Source: Devosia yakushimensis (GTDB lineage: Bacteria; Pseudomonadota; Alphaproteobacteria; Rhizobiales; Devosiaceae). Taken from it: 64,000 nucleotides of DNA. A model generated the notes under the pieces. It saw only the letters and a list, made by a program, of their open reading frames with translations, was not told the DNA's origin and made no database searches. The stretch is from NCBI RefSeq assembly GCF_030159855.1, contig NZ_BSNG01000001.1, forward strand, positions 2,666,001 to 2,730,000. The letters are read 5' to 3'. This document shows, piece after piece, positions 1 through 8,617 of the stretch (position 1 is the stretch's first letter; each line of letters starts with the position of its first letter). The translations under genes were made by a program, and so were the position numbers.

Positions 1-641
1 CGGGCAAGTCCACCCTGGTCAAGATCTTGTCCGGCGCCGACCGGCCCGATGGCGGAACGATCAAGGTCGAGGGCGAAGAGGTGCGACTGATGTCGCCGCT
101 CGATGCGCAGATGCATGGCATCGCCACGGTCTACCAGGATCTGGCGCTGGCGCCGGACCTGACGCCGGCCGAAAACCTCTTTCTCGGCCGAGAACTCATC
201 CGGCCAGGCCTGCTCGGACGATTGGGCTTTGTCGATCGCAAGGCGATGCAGGCGCAGGCGGTGCAGCAATTCGCCCGGCTCGGCGTGCAATTGAAGTCGC
301 AGCGGGTGTCAATCGCTTCGCTTTCCGGAGGGCAGCGCCAGTCCGTCGCCATCGCGCGGGCCGCCATGTGGGCGCGCAAGCTCGTCATTCTCGACGAGCC
401 GACGGCCGCGCTCGGTGTCGTCCAGACGCAGCGGGTGCTCGAACTCTGCCAGCGCGTACGCGATGCCGGTACTTCGGTCGTGCTCATCAGCCACAACATG
501 CCGCAGGTACTTGAGGTGGCCGATCGCATCCAGGTGCTGCGGCTCGGCCAGACCGTAGCCGACCTCAAATCCAGTCAATCCAGTGTCGATGACCTCGTTC
601 GCGCCATGACCAGCGGACAGGCCAGGGAGTCCAGCCCATGA
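1..641 (+). CDS. Sugar ABC importer ATPase, 5'-truncated by window edge
   Basis: The start of this gene lies left of the window. The visible protein opens inside Walker A (GKST at nt 3-14), followed by the Q-loop VYQDL, the ABC signature LSGGQRQ (about nt 322), Walker B VILDEP (about nt 387) and the H-loop ISHN (about nt 487). It ends after one nucleotide-binding domain, so it is of the short FrcA type (about 250 residues) rather than the two-domain RbsA type. It would power the permease encoded next from the cytoplasmic face; the two genes overlap by 4 nt (ATGA). The closest relative in the window is the ATPase at 56162-56911. A monosaccharide or polyol is the likely cargo, but the sequence does not reveal which. 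Confidence 0.93.
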   Translation, partial: GKSTLVKILSGADRPDGGTIKVEGEEVRLMSPLDAQMHGIATVYQDLALAPDLTPAENLFLGRELIRPGLLGRLGFVDRKAMQAQAVQQFARLGVQLKSQRVSIASLSGGQRQSVAIARAAMWARKLVILDEPTAALGVVQTQRVLELCQRVRDAGTSVVLISHNMPQVLEVADRIQVLRLGQTVADLKSSQSSVDDLVRAMTSGQARESSP

Positions 642-1672
642 GCAACGAAACGGCCATAGTGCCGGTTGAAACGACAGAAGAGCGCATGCTGCGGCTGGTC
701 ACGGGCGGCTGGATATTCTTTCTTCTCATCGCGCTCATCGCCGTCTTCCTGATCCTGCGACCACAGCAGTTCGGCTCGGCTTACAATGTCCAGCAACTGG
801 CGATCAATGCCGCCATCCTGCTCGTTCTGGCAACCGGGCAGACCTATGCGATCATCACATCCGGCATCGATCTTTCCGTCGGTTCGGTACTGGTCTTCGC
901 TTCCGTCGTCTCGGCCAAGCTGATGCTGGTGCTTTCCGGCGCCGATGGGACCACCTATGGCACGACTGCCGCCGGCTGGGATGTCATCGCCATAGGGACC
1001 GCGGCGGCCCTGCTGACCGGCGCCGCCTGGGGCGTGCTCAACGGCTTTCTCATCGCGGTCACCCGCATCCAGCCGCTGATCGTCACGCTCGGCACCATGG
1101 GCATGGCTCTGGGTGGCGCGCAGATTCTGTCGGGCGGCGTCGATGTTCGCGCCATGCCGGAACTACTGGTGACGCAGATCGGTTCGGGGCGGGTCCTGGG
1201 CATCCCAATGCTGGTCGTCATTGCCGTCGTCACGGTGATCGTTGCCGGCATAGTGCTGCATCTGACGCGCTTCGGACTTCATGTCTTTGCGGTCGGCTCG
1301 AACGCCGAAGCCAGCCGGCGCTCGGGCATTCCCACCACAGCACGGCTGATCCAGGTCTATGCGATTTCCGGCCTGATGGCCGGCATTGCCGCGGTCATGG
1401 CCAATGCGCGCTTTTCCACCACCACGATCAACGGCCACGCCATGGACAATCTCGCCACCATATCCGCAGTCGTGTTGGGCGGCACGAGCCTATTTGGTGG
1501 TGCGGGCACGGTCTTTGGCACCGTGGTCGGAGTCTTCATTCCGATCATCCTTCTCAACGGGTTCGTCATCCTGGGCATTCCGCCATTCTGGCAGACTGTC
1601 GCCATGGGTGCCGTGCTGATCCTTGCCGTCTGGATCGACCAACTCAAGCGACGGCTCCGCAAACGCGGCTAG
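638..1672 (+). CDS. Sugar ABC importer permease (RbsC/FrcC family)
   Basis: This 344-residue inner-membrane protein has about ten hydrophobic segments and the family landmarks ATGQTYAIITSGIDLSVGS (about residues 67-85) and a late VVLGGTSLFGG segment. These are hallmarks of the BPD_transp_2 permeases that import ribose, fructose, xylose and similar sugars as dimers. It starts inside the stop of the ATPase gene (ATGA), so the two are translationally coupled, and it is followed 48 nt later by the binding-protein gene. Length and composition are normal for the family. The substrate is unknown. Confidence 0.93.
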   Translation: MSNETAIVPVETTEERMLRLVTGGWIFFLLIALIAVFLILRPQQFGSAYNVQQLAINAAILLVLATGQTYAIITSGIDLSVGSVLVFASVVSAKLMLVLSGADGTTYGTTAAGWDVIAIGTAAALLTGAAWGVLNGFLIAVTRIQPLIVTLGTMGMALGGAQILSGGVDVRAMPELLVTQIGSGRVLGIPMLVVIAVVTVIVAGIVLHLTRFGLHVFAVGSNAEASRRSGIPTTARLIQVYAISGLMAGIAAVMANARFSTTTINGHAMDNLATISAVVLGGTSLFGGAGTVFGTVVGVFIPIILLNGFVILGIPPFWQTVAMGAVLILAVWIDQLKRRLRKRG

Positions 1673-1720
1673 TGCCTGGCACTGCCGAAGGGAACGAACA
1701 GGGGAATAAAGGGAACCATC

Positions 1721-2674
1721 ATGAACACGATCATCAAAACCGCCGCTCTGGCCTCCGCCTTGCTGGCTAGTTCCGCGCTCGGCGTGACGGCGCAAGACAA
1801 AGGCACGGTAGCACTGGTGCTGGGCTCCAGCGGCAGCCCCTTCTATCAGGCCATGCAATGCGGCGCGCAGGCCAAGGCCGAAGAACTGGGCTTGTCCCTG
1901 ACGGTCTCGGCGGCGGATCAATTCGCCGCAGATGCGCAGATTCCGGTGGTCAATGCCGTTACGGCGGCGGGACCGCAAGTCGCCGCCATCGTGCCGACGG
2001 ACATGCAGGCCCTGTTGCCGCCCATGCGCGAGCTCTCCGATCGCGGCGCCAAGGTCATCACGGTCGACCAGACACTGGCCGATACGAGCTTCCTGCAAAC
2101 CCAGATCCTGACCGACAATGAAGCAGGCGGTGCGCTGGCCGCCGATCAGTTGGCGGCACTGATCGGCGAGACCGGGAAAGTCCTGGTCATCACCCAGCCT
2201 CCGGGGTCGCTCGCCCAGGACGCGCGTGCCGCCGGTTTCGAAAAGGCCCTAGCCGAGAAATACCCCAACATCACCTATCTGGGTGCGCAATATCAGTCCA
2301 ACGACCCGCAACGGGCCGCTGAAATCGTCACCTCGTCGCTTTCCGCCCACCCGGATTTGGCGGGGATATTCAGCACCAATGACCAGGGCGCGATCGGCGC
2401 GATTACCGGCCTCCGTCAGGCCGGTGCCGTTGGTCAGGTCAAGATGGTTGCCTATGATGCCGCCAGCGCCGAAGTCGCTGCCCTCAAGAATGGAGAAATC
2501 CAGGCGCTGATCGCCCAGAACCCCAAGCTCGAAGGCGAAGTGGCGATGGAAGTGGCCGCCAAGCTGATTGCCGGCGAGACCGTCGAGGCGGTCACGATGA
2601 CCGAGATCGTGGCGATCACCGCGGACCAGCCGGAACTGGCCGATCAGTACGAATACATCGCTGATTGCATGTGA
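1721..2674 (+). CDS. Periplasmic sugar-binding protein (RbsB-like)
   Basis: A 317-residue protein with a Sec signal peptide (residues 1 to about 24, ending SALGVTAQ) and the type I periplasmic binding fold: an opening strand VALVLGSSGSPFYQ, a central AAIVPTDMQALLPPM segment and the late FSTNDQGAIGAI motif typical of Peripla_BP_4 ribose/galactose binders. The start is preceded by AAGGGAA. It is the last gene of the ATPase-permease-binding protein operon and delivers its ligand to that permease. A strong hairpin follows directly. No gene for sugar metabolism adjoins it inside the window, so the ligand stays undefined. Confidence 0.92.
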   Translation: MNTIIKTAALASALLASSALGVTAQDKGTVALVLGSSGSPFYQAMQCGAQAKAEELGLSLTVSAADQFAADAQIPVVNAVTAAGPQVAAIVPTDMQALLPPMRELSDRGAKVITVDQTLADTSFLQTQILTDNEAGGALAADQLAALIGETGKVLVITQPPGSLAQDARAAGFEKALAEKYPNITYLGAQYQSNDPQRAAEIVTSSLSAHPDLAGIFSTNDQGAIGAITGLRQAGAVGQVKMVAYDAASAEVAALKNGEIQALIAQNPKLEGEVAMEVAAKLIAGETVEAVTMTEIVAITADQPELADQYEYIADCM

Positions 2675-2682
2675 TAAATTCT

Positions 2683-2709
2683 CGCCTGCGGCCGTTGTGG
2701 CCGCAGGCG
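2683..2709 (+). terminator. Hairpin after the binding-protein gene
   Basis: A perfect 11-bp stem (arms 2683-2693 and 2699-2709) closes a GTTGT loop 9 nt after the stop codon. No clear T-run follows, so it may be a weak terminator or an mRNA 3'-end stabiliser. Confidence 0.6.
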
Positions 2710-3218
2710 CTTCAAAGGCAAATGTATACGCCGGTAGATCCGGCCCTAGCGTTATCAGGCGAAAACGCCCGCAATCTTCCAATCCTGCTCGAAAGCGGTC
2801 TGCCTGCTACCCACCCGATTTCTGTCATCGGCATCCAACCTTCGAAATCCCAAAAGCTGCCTTTGACGGCAAGATTGTCCTAGGCTGGACCAGCTAATGG
2901 CGACGGCGGCGGCTTCGTCGCAAGAGTGACACCCGGATGCGCTGGTCGTGGTGCAAGCTTCCACCCCGCCCCGGGCGACGGCAACTGGCCCGCCTTTCAT
3001 CTCCGCCCGTTAATGCTGGCCACTCCGCTCTACGCCCCTAAGCGTCAGTCAGCAACGCTCCCCATTTCTGCCATTCAGAAGTCGCCGTCCAGCGCCGGCT
3101 GTTTCCGGTGTTAATGCCTAGGAACAGGCAGGGTGCCGCCTCACCGACTCGATCGGCATAACAACGCATCGCGTATCCCTCGAAGCGGATCGAATGGCTT
3201 CAGGAACGATTGGCCAGG
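2710..3218. other. Gene-free stretch between convergent operons
   Basis: No open frame here has a plausible start, a ribosome binding site or protein-like composition. The stretch separates the importer operon on the plus strand from the polysaccharide genes on the minus strand. I see no RNA gene or repeat in it. Confidence 0.5.
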
Positions 3219-5042
3219 CTAACGATTGCCGGGCTCCGTCAATGCCGGATTGAGCGTGAAAATGCTGGAGTCGTCATTGGCGTAGACCAGCCTGAACCTG
3301 GCCGATGACAATAGCGAAACCTTGATGGTATCGAGAGTACCGACCGGCATGACGCCCACATCGTCGAGATAGGCCTTCTGGCTGTGGGTCAGGATGATGA
3401 AGCCGCTTGTGGGCCATTGCTGCAGCCAGCGGCCGAGCACGGCGGCTGGGTCCGCGAGCAATGCCGCAACGTCCTCCGGCTCCTCCTCTGCCAGTGGCAC
3501 AAAGGTAAAGCGTTCGTAATTCATGAACTGGGACGGGTAATTGCGCGCGCCTTCGATAATCAGGGCACCATCGGGCGCGGCCTCATACAGCCAGCTCGCT
3601 GCCGCGACTTCCTGAGGCGTGAAATGATACTGCCGGTCCTTGCCGTTGTTGGCGAGGATAAAGCCGGTAGCCAGCAGCATGAGCAGGCCGGCCAACAACA
3701 GGGCTGGCAGGCCGGTCCGGCTGCTGGCAATCGGGAAGAACAGCGCGCCGGCAAAGAAGGCCAGAAACGGCAGGGAATAGTAATAGAGGCGGAACACGAT
3801 CTCCCCGCCATAGCTGGTCGCGATCAGCAGCAGGAACGGCACCAGTGTCAGCGCGATAGCCGTTGCGTCCCGATGACCATGCCATAGGCGCCTCAGGCCG
3901 CCGGATATGGCCAGAACCCCGATGGCGCCGGTCAGGCCGCGTGACGCCAGCGAGACCAGGCGCTGGCCCGGACTGGCAACGGAAAAATCGACCATCTTGC
4001 CGACGATCTCGGAATTGAGCTGGCCGAAATCGGCGACCAGATCACGAAAGACGGCCGAGACATAGACGTCGGCAAAATAGAAGAGCCACAGGGTTTCGGC
4101 CGCTATCGCAAAGAGCAGAAAGCCGAAGCTGAGCCGACCCAGCACGGCCAGCGCGGCGAGTGCCAGGATAACCAGCAATGGCATCAATTGGTGGGTGACG
4201 ACGATAGCCAGAATGAGCAGCAGGACGCCTAACGATGCAAGCAGGCGGGTCCATTTGCCTGTTGGCATTGACGCCGGCTCGCCGCGCGGCACCCAGGTCC
4301 GGAACCGGCCAAGCAGGCCGGTGCCGGCTGGATGAAACGGCATGGACAAGGGCCCCAGGCACAGGGCCAGCATGCCGAGATAGCAAGCGTAGACCGTGCC
4401 CTGTGGGGAGAAGTAATCCTGGCCGACCCAATTGCCGACGACGAAGATGGCGGTTGCGGTCCAGATCAGGCGGCGGTCCATAGTCAGCCGGCGATAGACC
4501 AGCGGCAGCAGCGCGATAAGGACCAGGTTGAGCACAACCGGAAAGAAACGGACGATTTCGGCCAGGGCCACCGAATTGAGCTTGAACAGGTTTGCAGCCA
4601 TGGCGCTGAGGGCGAAGAAGCCCGGCCAATTGTGGTAGGCCGAGAGAAACGCTGCATCGGGATCGACCGCGCCATGGCGCTGGATGAAATCGACAATGCC
4701 CAGATGCTTCCATGCCCAGGAATAGCGCAACGTCTCATAGGCTATGGCGGGCGTTGCATGCAGCACCAGGATCAGCATGGCCAGATGCATGAATGGCAAG
4801 GGCCCGCCCAGCGTGGCGGGTCTCAGGCTGAGGGCAAAGCCCAGTATGGCGAGGCTGCCGGCGGCCCACAGCGTCGCGGGCAATATCGAGGCCAAGCCGA
4901 GATCGGTCATCGCCGCGACGTCGATGTCGTTAAGACCATAAATCCAGAGTACGAAGGCTCCAATGAGGCAGGCGAAATCGAGCAGGCGCGCTTGCACGCC
5001 CATGCTCGCGCTGCTGATTTCAACGCCTGTGTTTGCCGTCAC
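3219..5042 (-). CDS. Polytopic membrane protein, GT-C-like (polysaccharide island)
   Basis: A 607-residue protein with about a dozen transmembrane segments over residues 15-470, then a soluble tail of about 130 residues that probably faces the periplasm. A loop with an aromatic-rich stretch (AYHNWPGFFALSAM, about residues 135-150) and another with DYFSPQGTVYACY resemble GT-C glycosyltransferases and polymerase/ligase-type membrane enzymes that use lipid-linked sugars. I do not recognise a precise family. The start is GTG at 5042, preceded by GGAGGA; the stop codon of the flippase-kinase gene directly abuts it, so the genes are co-transcribed. A role in polymerising or modifying the repeat unit is an inference from context. 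Confidence 0.75.
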   Translation of the reverse strand: MTANTGVEISSASMGVQARLLDFACLIGAFVLWIYGLNDIDVAAMTDLGLASILPATLWAAGSLAILGFALSLRPATLGGPLPFMHLAMLILVLHATPAIAYETLRYSWAWKHLGIVDFIQRHGAVDPDAAFLSAYHNWPGFFALSAMAANLFKLNSVALAEIVRFFPVVLNLVLIALLPLVYRRLTMDRRLIWTATAIFVVGNWVGQDYFSPQGTVYACYLGMLALCLGPLSMPFHPAGTGLLGRFRTWVPRGEPASMPTGKWTRLLASLGVLLLILAIVVTHQLMPLLVILALAALAVLGRLSFGFLLFAIAAETLWLFYFADVYVSAVFRDLVADFGQLNSEIVGKMVDFSVASPGQRLVSLASRGLTGAIGVLAISGGLRRLWHGHRDATAIALTLVPFLLLIATSYGGEIVFRLYYYSLPFLAFFAGALFFPIASSRTGLPALLLAGLLMLLATGFILANNGKDRQYHFTPQEVAAASWLYEAAPDGALIIEGARNYPSQFMNYERFTFVPLAEEEPEDVAALLADPAAVLGRWLQQWPTSGFIILTHSQKAYLDDVGVMPVGTLDTIKVSLLSSARFRLVYANDDSSIFTLNPALTEPGNR

Positions 5043-7460
5043 CTACTCCTCCGCGAAGGCCCGCAGCACCCAGTCGATATTATAGGCCAGCCAGAGCCGG
5101 CTGCCGGCATAATGGCCGGACTTGTCCAGGTTGGCCGCCACGTGGTTCAGCCAAGCCAGGACGACCATCGCGCGGATAGCGGCGGCATCCATGCTCCAGC
5201 CACAATCCTGCCCGGCCCCAATCCAGCTCTGCTCGTCCTCGTCCAGGCGTGGATTGGCCAGCAGCTCGCGCACCACCGCGCCCAGTTCTGCGTCATGGAC
5301 CAGCATCCGGCAGGTCAGCGCCAGATGACATTGATCCAACCCCGCCGGAGCGTCATTGCAAGCACGATCCCAATCCACCAGACCCGCGACCGTCGTGGCC
5401 TTGTTCGGCTGCGGCGGGGAGAACAGCAGGTTGCCAGGGCTGTAATCGCCATGGCACATGCCCACCTGCTGTCGCGTGCCAAGCCAGAATGCCTGCTGCT
5501 CCTGCGCCAGGACGTGCAGGGCCCGGTCCCGTGCCGGTCGGGCCAGCAATAGTGTCGGACTGGCCCGCAGCCGCCCAAGCGGACGGGCGATCCAGCGATC
5601 GAGCCAGGCCGTGTCGATCTGCCGGGGCGTTGCCGTGGCGTTGTGCAGCGCAGCAATGGCGCCCGCCGCGGCGGCCAGCGCCATCGGGCGCTGCTTGTCG
5701 TTGCGCAGCACCTGGCGCCCGTCAATTCCGGCAATGGCCTGTTCGATGACCAGCAGGGCCGCTTCGGTCCGGTGCGTCGCCAATACCTTGGGAATGACGA
5801 AAGGCAGCATGGCCAATCCCGGATCGTCCGCGATTGCCGTCGATCGAACCAGGCTTCGCTTCAGCGAGGCGGTTTGCTCAGGCCCCTTGGCCACCTTGAG
5901 GATGGCCACCGGATTGGGTTTATCGCTCGCGGTCGTATCGAGCAGCGCCAGCACCGTCATCCCGCTTTGCGAAGGAATGCGCCCGGCCACCCGCCAATGG
6001 GCAGCATCCGACTGACCGGTTGCCCGCAACGCAATGGCAAGATCTGGCGCCAGCGCCGGGTCCAGTGGCGCCGCCGTTCTCGATCCGGCAAAACCGGTCA
6101 GGATACGCGCCAGAGAAGAAGCTGCTGCCAGGGACCATCCCAGCACGCCCTCGAGCCCGTTTCGCTTGATCAGAACGGCGGCAATCGCTGTCAATACCAA
6201 GCTATGCGCGGCCAACCAGGCCAGGCCCATGCCCAGCACGCCCAGGGGCTGCAACAACAGGCTCCCCAATCCCAATACCAGGATCATCGTCGCCAATTGC
6301 ACGACGGCGATGGTCCGCATCCAGCCATAGGCGCGGGCAATGGCCAGAAAAATGGTCACCAGGCCCCAAGGTATGGTGGAAAGGGCCAGCACCTGCAGCA
6401 ATCCCGCCCCATCCCTGGCATAGCTGGGACCGAAAGCCTGCAGCAGCAGCGGCGCGGCAATGGCGATGGCGATGGCCGAGCCACCCAGCGGCAGCATGGT
6501 ATGGATGAAGGCGTCGGCGGCCAGCGTCGGCAGGCGCCGGAGATCGACCGTGCTCTCCGCCAGGAGTGAAATGCCCATCGATCGCCCGATCAGGTAGAGC
6601 GAATAGATGATCAGCCAGCATAGGTGATAGCTGGCATTGGCCTCGGGCCCGAGATGGGAGAGCACCAGGACCGGGGCCACCCCCATGGCCACGGTCGTCA
6701 TCAACCCGCCCAGGTAATCCCAACCGAAAAACCGGACCATGGTCCGCATGCTGAGGTCGATATTGCCAGCTGCCTGCCCGTGCTCGGGTAGGAATTTCCA
6801 GAAGATCAGGTAATTGACCAGACCAACAAACAACAGCAGCGGTACGGTCCAGGCCGCAAAAATGCTGAGGCCGGCCACCGAGATGCCGGCAAATACTATC
6901 AGCAGGATGATCTTGACCACGGCATAGAGCGAATTCTCGATGGTCACCCAGATCGAGCGCCGCAATCCGGCCAACGCGCTGTCCTGCAGCGCAAAGATGG
7001 TCCAGACCGCCACAGCAACGATAAAGCACGCCGCAAGCAGCGGACTATTGGTGAGGAAATGCAGTTCCGGCACCAGCAGGTCGATCGCCACCAGGAATCC
7101 GAGCGCCACGACGATCGAGGCCGCGGCGGCGGCGCCATAGGCGAACAGGATGAGATTGCCGGCTCGCGTGCCGGCGGCCGGAACGAACCGGTTCAGTGAA
7201 TTGGCGAAATTGAGCTGGGCTATGCTGCTCAGCGTCAGCAGCACCGAGATCAGCACGCCGCCTATGCCGACCTGTTCTTCGCTATAGACCCGCGCGGCAA
7301 TGACCCAGAAAACGATGCCGAGCGCGGAAGTGACCGCCGCGCTGGCGATCAGCGCATAGCCATTGCGCACCAGCGGCGAGGGAAATGACAGCATGGTCAG
7401 ACCGCTCCGGCGCCGCATCCGGGAGGGTCGAAACGGCAGGTCGGAGGAATTGGCGGTCAT
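5043..7460 (-). CDS. Wzx-like flippase fused to an APH-type kinase domain
   Basis: Starting at the ATG at 7460, which overlaps the stop of the GH16 gene (ATGA), the product has 805 residues. Residues about 25-460 form twelve or so transmembrane segments of a MATE/MOP-superfamily polysaccharide flippase. Residues about 500-805 form a soluble aminoglycoside-phosphotransferase-like kinase: a possible ATP-binding lysine in AILKVAK, the catalytic-loop motif HGDYSPGNLL (H670) and the metal-binding motif VDWDRA (D696). The key kinase residues are intact. A longer frame starting at 7685 only reads antisense into the GH16 gene region and is not used. The flippase half should move a lipid-linked oligosaccharide across the inner membrane; the target of the kinase half is unknown. 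Confidence 0.85.
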   Translation of the reverse strand: MTANSSDLPFRPSRMRRRSGLTMLSFPSPLVRNGYALIASAAVTSALGIVFWVIAARVYSEEQVGIGGVLISVLLTLSSIAQLNFANSLNRFVPAAGTRAGNLILFAYGAAAAASIVVALGFLVAIDLLVPELHFLTNSPLLAACFIVAVAVWTIFALQDSALAGLRRSIWVTIENSLYAVVKIILLIVFAGISVAGLSIFAAWTVPLLLFVGLVNYLIFWKFLPEHGQAAGNIDLSMRTMVRFFGWDYLGGLMTTVAMGVAPVLVLSHLGPEANASYHLCWLIIYSLYLIGRSMGISLLAESTVDLRRLPTLAADAFIHTMLPLGGSAIAIAIAAPLLLQAFGPSYARDGAGLLQVLALSTIPWGLVTIFLAIARAYGWMRTIAVVQLATMILVLGLGSLLLQPLGVLGMGLAWLAAHSLVLTAIAAVLIKRNGLEGVLGWSLAAASSLARILTGFAGSRTAAPLDPALAPDLAIALRATGQSDAAHWRVAGRIPSQSGMTVLALLDTTASDKPNPVAILKVAKGPEQTASLKRSLVRSTAIADDPGLAMLPFVIPKVLATHRTEAALLVIEQAIAGIDGRQVLRNDKQRPMALAAAAGAIAALHNATATPRQIDTAWLDRWIARPLGRLRASPTLLLARPARDRALHVLAQEQQAFWLGTRQQVGMCHGDYSPGNLLFSPPQPNKATTVAGLVDWDRACNDAPAGLDQCHLALTCRMLVHDAELGAVVRELLANPRLDEDEQSWIGAGQDCGWSMDAAAIRAMVVLAWLNHVAANLDKSGHYAGSRLWLAYNIDWVLRAFAEE

Positions 7461-8386
7461 TGCCGGCCGCGCTGCCAGACGCTGACGGAGTCGATCAGGA
7501 AGCGCGCGGGAAACTTGGTGGTGGAGTCGGGCGCGCCTGGCCAGTCTCCCCCCACGGCAAGGTTGAGCAGCAGATACATCGGCACATCGGAAATGCTCGC
7601 GGCGTCCTCGTAACGCCACTGCTCGATGCCGTTGAGATACCAGATGATCGCTTCCGGGCCCCAATCCACCCCATAGGTCTGCCATTGCCCGGAAAGGCCC
7701 TCTATCTCGGCCTCACTGCCGGCACTGTCCTCGTCGCCGAAATGGTAGTGCATTTCCAGCACGTCGGGCCGATGGCCGAGAACCTCCATGATGTCGATTT
7801 CGGGCCGGGAGGTATGATCGGAGGGAAGCATCCAGATAGCGGCCCAAAGCCCCTGACCGACAGGTGGCCTGGCTCGTACCTCGACAAAGCCATAGGTGAA
7901 GCTGAAGCGGTCGCGGAGCGCGCGTTCCTCATACATGCGCCCCGAGGTCACCATGCCGGATGTGTAGGGAAACCTGCGGCCCTTGAAGCCGGTGACTTCG
8001 CCCGGCCGCGCCGTCAGCACCAGATGCCCGTTCTCGACCGTCACATTTTGCGGAACATACCACTGCAGCTCGTTATTGCCCAGATTGGTGCAGCCATCGT
8101 CGTCCCACCAATAGCATGTGGTCCAGCGTGTATCGGACAGGGTCGGCTCGTTGAAGTTTTCACTGAAGATGGGGATCCAGTCGCCGGCCGCCCCGATGGG
8201 ACCCTCTGCTGCTCCGGCGCCCGCGTCGATCAAGGGCAGCATCACGGTGGCCAGCAGAGATCGACCCAGGCATCCGAGGCCCCTGCTGGCCGGTCGGTGC
8301 GACTTGATGGAAAAACCTGAAGCAATCCGCACGGCTAACTTTCCCAGATGTGCCGCAGCCCCACGCGCAGCGGATGTAGAAGTCAT
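7457..8386 (-). CDS. Secreted glycoside hydrolase family 16 (ExoK-like glycanase)
   Basis: A 309-residue protein with a hydrophobic signal region at about residues 38-61 (cleavage probably near GAGAAEG), then a GH16 jelly-roll. The retaining catalytic motif E-I-D-I-M-E is at residues 196-201, with nucleophile E196 and acid/base E201. GH16 enzymes cut beta-1,3 or beta-1,3/1,4 glucans and related polymers; ExoK and ExsH of Sinorhizobium trim succinoglycan. Within a polysaccharide island the likely job is to shorten or release the polymer outside the cell. The N-terminus upstream of the signal region is long, so a later start is possible. It is the first gene of a three-gene minus-strand operon. 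Confidence 0.9.
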   Translation of the reverse strand: MTSTSAARGAAAHLGKLAVRIASGFSIKSHRPASRGLGCLGRSLLATVMLPLIDAGAGAAEGPIGAAGDWIPIFSENFNEPTLSDTRWTTCYWWDDDGCTNLGNNELQWYVPQNVTVENGHLVLTARPGEVTGFKGRRFPYTSGMVTSGRMYEERALRDRFSFTYGFVEVRARPPVGQGLWAAIWMLPSDHTSRPEIDIMEVLGHRPDVLEMHYHFGDEDSAGSEAEIEGLSGQWQTYGVDWGPEAIIWYLNGIEQWRYEDAASISDVPMYLLLNLAVGGDWPGAPDSTTKFPARFLIDSVSVWQRGRQ

Positions 8387-8617
8387 CGTTATTCAGCGCA
8401 GGATTGACTTATAAATCAAAGCAAAATTTGCGCCGTCATTATGAATTTAGGCCGCCGAACAAGCATGCTCTGCTCTTTGTGGCGTTTCAAGTGCTGCTTA
8501 TTCTGATTTAGATCAAGTATTGTCGATGGCTTTTCGACCATACTACGTTGATGATGCCCTGGCCTGGATGTAGTATTTGATCGCGGCTGCAGCACGGGCG
8601 AAGACTTGCGTAACGAG
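8387..8617. promoter_or_regulatory. Divergent promoter region, GH16 operon / FemAB operon
   Basis: This A+T-richer spacer separates two operons that run apart. It contains a 7-bp inverted repeat, ATACTAC (8540-8546) with GTAGTAT (8570-8576), which may be a regulator site. No clear -35/-10 pair could be assigned. Confidence 0.4.

Noticed and set aside
5315..5450. APH-type motif read as an antibiotic-resistance enzyme
   Set aside because: The motif is in the C-terminal half of a flippase fusion inside a polysaccharide island; nothing points to drug modification.
7461..7685. 75-residue N-terminal extension of the flippase-kinase frame
   Set aside because: It overlaps the GH16 gene, is arginine-rich shadow sequence, and the ATG at 7460 overlaps the GH16 stop codon in the way operon neighbours do.
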